Shown here: positions 62,234 through 64,000 of the stretch, in pieces | Position numbering within the stretch: position 1 is the first letter of the stretch | How the letters are laid out: the number at the start of each line of letters is the position of its first letter | From: Methanofervidicoccus sp. A16 | GTDB lineage: Archaea > AGJL01 > Methanococci > Methanococcales > Methanococcaceae | Reading direction: 5' to 3' | Length of the DNA: 64,000 nucleotides | Assembly: GCF_003351865.1 (NCBI RefSeq) | Contig: NZ_CP022242.1 | Location: 434,001-498,000, forward strand | Position numbers and translations under genes: made by a program | Notes under the pieces: model-generated | The model's database searches: none | What the model was told of the DNA's origin: nothing | What the model saw: only the letters and a program-made list of their open reading frames with translations

Positions 62234-64000
62234 CTACATACTTCTCAAGATATCTATAAACCTAGAGAGCACCTTATCTCTCAAACCCTCTACAAACTTG
62301 ACACTTCCAGCACACTCATGCCCTCCTCCATCTATAGAGGCTTCTGGTATCTCCCTTATAAGTTGCTCCACTATGAGGTTTAGATTGAAGTTGAACCTCT
62401 CACTGACTGCATCTGTAGCCCTAACTACTAGGAAATCTGGACCGTAGGCTATAGTTATAATAGGTGTCTCCTCTCCATACTTTTTAACTATACTGTCATG
62501 TGCAAATCCACAGGTTTTTCCTGGTGGTGGGAAGGTAAATTTATGGGCGTACCTCTCCACATCTAAGGTACTCAGTATTATTCCATTTTCCAACTTCTCA
62601 GTCTTCAAGGCAGGTAGTACTGCCCTCATCTGTCTATCAATCATCTCCATGGCCCTCTTATATAGGATATCTATCAACCTCTCATGTCTGTATATCTCCC
62701 TCTTGTTTGTAGCCAGTATCTCCTCTACTATTCCCCTTCCACCCATAAACCTAAGATAGAATGCCTCGAAGTCCATACATAGGGCGATCTTCTCAAGATC
62801 CTCTACAGTATACTCCTTACCACTGCCGTACTTCTTACTCCACTTTGTCAGATCCTTTAGGGCTATCTTTATATACTCCTCTACCTCCCTTCCCTTGGCA
62901 TGATCTCCAACCACTGCTATACCTGGGAGGTGATTTATCTCCCCAGTTACATCCTTGTTTATCATCCTTGCGACCTCTGTTGCCAATACACCTGCTGTAA
63001 GATTACTATCTCCTCCAACTAAATAAGGATTTACATGGCCTGATATGTAGTCATCTACTTCTACCCTACCGTTAACAACCTCTCCAGGATAGTGGTGATC
63101 AATTACAATTACATCCATTCCAAAGGCTATAGCCTGGGAGATGGCGGGGATATCTTCATCTGTACTACCGTTATCGGTAAGTACTACTAAGGGCATCTTC
63201 TGGCCAAATCTCAGTTTATCCTCTAAGGAGTATACTAGGTCCTTGGTAACATCCTCTAACTCGTAGAATGGGGCTTTTGAGGGGCTTCTCTTAAAATAGT
63301 GCCACTGGGCATCTACATCTATGGAGAACTTACTAAGTATTGGTAGTATAGCCCTCTCCAATGCCAAACCTGCACAGTATCCATCGGTGTCTGCATGGTG
63401 TCTTATAATTACTGGTTTTCCGTCTAATATAGCTCTCCTTATCTTCTTTGCTACATGGGCCATCTTAGGTCTCAACCTCTCCAAAACTGGAGATTGTACT
63501 AGGAAATCTATATCACTATAGGGCTCTGATTTTTCATCTAACTTTTTCTCTATCTCTTTTTTAACTTCCTCGGCCTCTTTACCTTCCAACTTCTTTAACT
63601 TCAACCTTTCGATCTGAAGTCTTCCCTCTCTTATAGACACAGATCCAATAACGTCTATAATATCTCCAACGAGTACCTCAGGATGTGCCCTTAAACCTGC
63701 AATATCAAGGGCTGAAACCCATGCAGTTTCCGTTCCGTCTGTCACTGTGAAGATAGTTGGTCCAGGAGTCTGGGTTATCTGGATAACCTCCCCTCTAATA
63801 TGGACTATCTCATCCTTCATCTCTACAAGACCTTTATCTACGATCTCCTTTATAGTTATTAGAGGCACTTCCTTTTCAAGTTTCTCTACTGTGTAGTTGG
63901 TGAGAGGGATGTACCTAAAGTCTATCTCTCTCTTTTCAGGCCTTACATCTATAACCTGGACTATAACCTCGTCTCCTATTTTAAAATCACTTAATTTTTT
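62234..64000 (-). CDS. RecJ-like DHH phosphoesterase with S1 and OB domains, 5' part cut
   Basis: The frame stays open to the window edge, so at least 588 residues are present and the start is missing. Domain order: an S1-like segment at the edge (IGDEVIVQVIDVRPEKREID), an OB-like domain (IHIRGEVIQITQTPGPTIFTVTDG), the DHH domain with RHHADTDGYCAG, LTDNGSTDEDI and VIVIDHHYPG, and a DHHA1 end with SIDGGGHECAGSVKF. It fits the archaeal RecJ family involved in DNA or RNA 5' end processing. A GTG at 63868 would cut off the S1-like part and is unlikely to be the start. Confidence 0.85.
   Translation of the reverse strand, partial: KKLSDFKIGDEVIVQVIDVRPEKREIDFRYIPLTNYTVEKLEKEVPLITIKEIVDKGLVEMKDEIVHIRGEVIQITQTPGPTIFTVTDGTETAWVSALDIAGLRAHPEVLVGDIIDVIGSVSIREGRLQIERLKLKKLEGKEAEEVKKEIEKKLDEKSEPYSDIDFLVQSPVLERLRPKMAHVAKKIRRAILDGKPVIIRHHADTDGYCAGLALERAILPILSKFSIDVDAQWHYFKRSPSKAPFYELEDVTKDLVYSLEDKLRFGQKMPLVVLTDNGSTDEDIPAISQAIAFGMDVIVIDHHYPGEVVNGRVEVDDYISGHVNPYLVGGDSNLTAGVLATEVARMINKDVTGEINHLPGIAVVGDHAKGREVEEYIKIALKDLTKWSKKYGSGKEYTVEDLEKIALCMDFEAFYLRFMGGRGIVEEILATNKREIYRHERLIDILYKRAMEMIDRQMRAVLPALKTEKLENGIILSTLDVERYAHKFTFPPPGKTCGFAHDSIVKKYGEETPIITIAYGPDFLVVRATDAVSERFNFNLNLIVEQLIREIPEASIDGGGHECAGSVKFVEGLRDKVLSRFIDILRSM

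Noticed and set aside
1-64000. tRNA or rRNA genes
   Set aside because: No GC-rich stretch with cloverleaf or rRNA character was seen in any gap; in such an AT-rich thermophile genome these stand out. A covariance search was not possible.

Overview
The window looks like a chromosomal segment of a hydrogenotrophic methanogen of the order Methanococcales, most likely one of the thermophilic genera (Methanotorris or Methanothermococcus type; genus not proven). Evidence: very AT-rich intergenic DNA, ribosome binding sites of the GGTGAT type, methanogenesis marker proteins 2, 7 and 14, the large subunit of energy-converting hydrogenase B, F420 enzymes (FprA twice, Fno), coenzyme M, methanopterin and corrinoid genes, archaeal SelB, family B DNA polymerase, PyrI, Pth2 and an ATP-dependent DNA ligase.

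Layout. 0-1.6 kb: a cut rubrerythrin and an FprA flavoprotein. 1.8-4.4 kb: a tungstate ABC transporter (tupABC). 4.8-7.2 kb: selB overlapping mevalonate kinase. 8.4-15.6 kb: a HisA-like protein, comE, markers 14 and 2, a HhH-GPD glycosylase, pth2, ehbN and a siroheme-type dehydrogenase. 17-25 kb: marC, moaA, leuC, a PAPS-reductase-like protein, a CBS protein and ahcY. 26-33 kb: an ATP-grasp ligase, a corrinoid methyltransferase, marker 7, CBS proteins and korA. 33.3-37.8 kb: a small island of unknown genes with a 1021-residue HEAT-like protein. 38.6-43.6 kb: a minus-strand oxygen-defence cluster (MTH865-like, FprA, HdrC, DsrE-like, rubrerythrin, peroxiredoxin, two rubredoxin-type proteins, superoxide reductase, CMD family). 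43.8-64 kb: DNA ligase, ilvC, pyrI, fno, dapL, leuB, an adenylate-kinase-like protein, a SepF-like protein, polB, sfsA, an AglH-like transferase, regulators, and a RecJ-like protein cut by the right edge.

The most unusual content is not coding. Many long intergenic gaps are filled by at least three families of short non-coding elements (called A, B and C here). They share nearly the same ends (about ACCCTAATTCCCATCAAA, inverted at the other end) but have different conserved cores. They insert into one another, and several insertions are flanked by exact 8-9 bp direct repeats (for example 7549-7556/7884-7891, 15757-15765/16574-16582, 19116-19123/19428-19435, 22776-22784/23134-23142, 25380-25388/25916-25924). 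This is what miniature inverted-repeat transposable elements look like when moved in trans; no transposase is in the window. The B core also keeps a hairpin through a compensatory base-pair change, so it may act as RNA or as a folded DNA substrate. I do not know of a description of these families.

Functional links: TupABC and MoaA could together serve the tungstopterin enzymes of methanogenesis. LeuC, LeuB, IlvC and DapL supply amino acids. The two FprA proteins, rubrerythrins, rubredoxins, peroxiredoxin and superoxide reductase form an F420- and rubredoxin-based oxygen-defence system. All assignments come from reading the sequence and from remembered family knowledge; no database search was made.
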